NCBI RefSeq assembly: GCF_027158205.1
Contig: NZ_JAPVLU010000006.1
Span: forward strand, 124,001-188,000
Direction: 5' to 3'
Length of the DNA: 64,000 bases
Source of the DNA: Streptomyces sp. H39-S7
GTDB taxonomy: Bacteria > Actinomycetota > Actinomycetes > Streptomycetales > Streptomycetaceae
The notes beneath the pieces were generated by a model. It ran no database searches and had not been told where the DNA came from. It worked only from the letters and a program-made list of their open reading frames with translations. The position numbers and the translations under genes were made by a program. Within the stretch, counting starts at the first letter, position 1; every line of letters begins with the position of its first letter. Shown piece by piece: positions 63,867-64,000 of the stretch.

Positions 63867-64000
63867 TCAGGCGGCCAGCGGATTGCGGATCGTCACGTAG
63901 ACGGACTGGGTGTCGACCGGGCCGACGAGTTCATCCATACCGTGCAGCCGGGTCAGCAGGTTCGCTTTGCAGCGCAGTGTCGCGGCCCCGAGCAGTTGTC
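63867..64000 (-). CDS. Second NIS siderophore synthetase, only the C-terminus in the window
   Basis: The last ~44 codons of a gene that runs off the right edge. KANLLTRLHGMDELVGPVDT and SVYVTIRNPLAA match the C-terminus of IucA/IucC-family synthetases. With the GNAT and the complete synthetase downstream it forms a hydroxamate siderophore cluster that continues past the window. Confidence 0.72.
   Translation of the reverse strand, partial: QLLGAATLRCKANLLTRLHGMDELVGPVDTQSVYVTIRNPLAA

Overview
This window is chromosomal DNA from a high-GC actinomycete, almost certainly a Streptomyces species. The evidence is the very high GC with strong third-position G/C bias, frequent GTG starts, many signs of leaderless mRNAs, and a conserved core block: sepH, ptsH, parC, parE, the principal sigma factor hrdB next to the sporulation regulator whiH, rnhB, nrdJ-nrdR, lexA and dinG. 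I know this as part of the Streptomyces core chromosome. Names rest on motifs and remembered family features; no database was searched.

Layout from left to right. Positions 1-4053 hold a membrane protein cut by the edge, sepH, a rhodanese-type sulfurtransferase and a two-domain VOC protein. Positions 4034-7956 are an accessory insertion: a 5'-truncated, frameshifted thymidine kinase remnant on the left and an intact thymidine kinase on the right enclose a divergent pair, a pRiA4b ORF-3 family gene and an uncharacterised conserved gene. Positions 8016-13871 carry a phosphodiesterase coupled to a DUF5998 gene, a GNAT/acyl-CoA ligase fusion, ptsH with a DasR-type dre site, and a GntR regulator. 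Positions 14032-18000 hold an M23 peptidase behind a ydaO-type c-di-AMP riboswitch and an M16 peptidase pair. Positions 18187-31505 run from parC to parE, enclosing an NMT1/SsuA-type ABC importer, a divergent CitA/CitB-type two-component system, and an acetate-symporter/DUF485 pair. Positions 31926-38564 hold a small zinc-ribbon protein, a secreted trypsin-like protease, hrdB, whiH, an ABC ATPase-permease fusion and a Nudix/winged-helix NrtR-like protein. Positions 38722-52100 are a more variable stretch: a debranching-enzyme-like protein, a peptidase, DUF4192, a RecQ helicase with a C-terminal phosphoribosyltransferase-like domain, rnhB, a decayed TetR/MFS pair, ADP-ribosylglycohydrolase, histidine phosphatase, and a VOC/arylamine N-acetyltransferase pair damaged by one deletion. 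Positions 52325-59334 form a DNA-precursor and DNA-damage block (nrdJ, nrdR, lexA, dinG) with visible NrdR boxes and an SOS box. Positions 59438-64000 hold a Ser/Thr kinase, an FHA protein and the end of an NRPS-independent siderophore cluster.

The most noteworthy items are: the tdk-flanked gene pair, which looks like insertion into tdk with restoration of the gene; a perfect 15-bp inverted repeat carrying two DnaA-box consensus sequences between DUF4192 and the RecQ fusion; a two-turn inverted repeat plus triple TTCTGCTC between the ABC operon and the two-component system; a 29-codon ORF with GTGA coupling to the N-acetyltransferase behind tandem 16-bp repeats; and a near-consensus SOS box upstream of parE.
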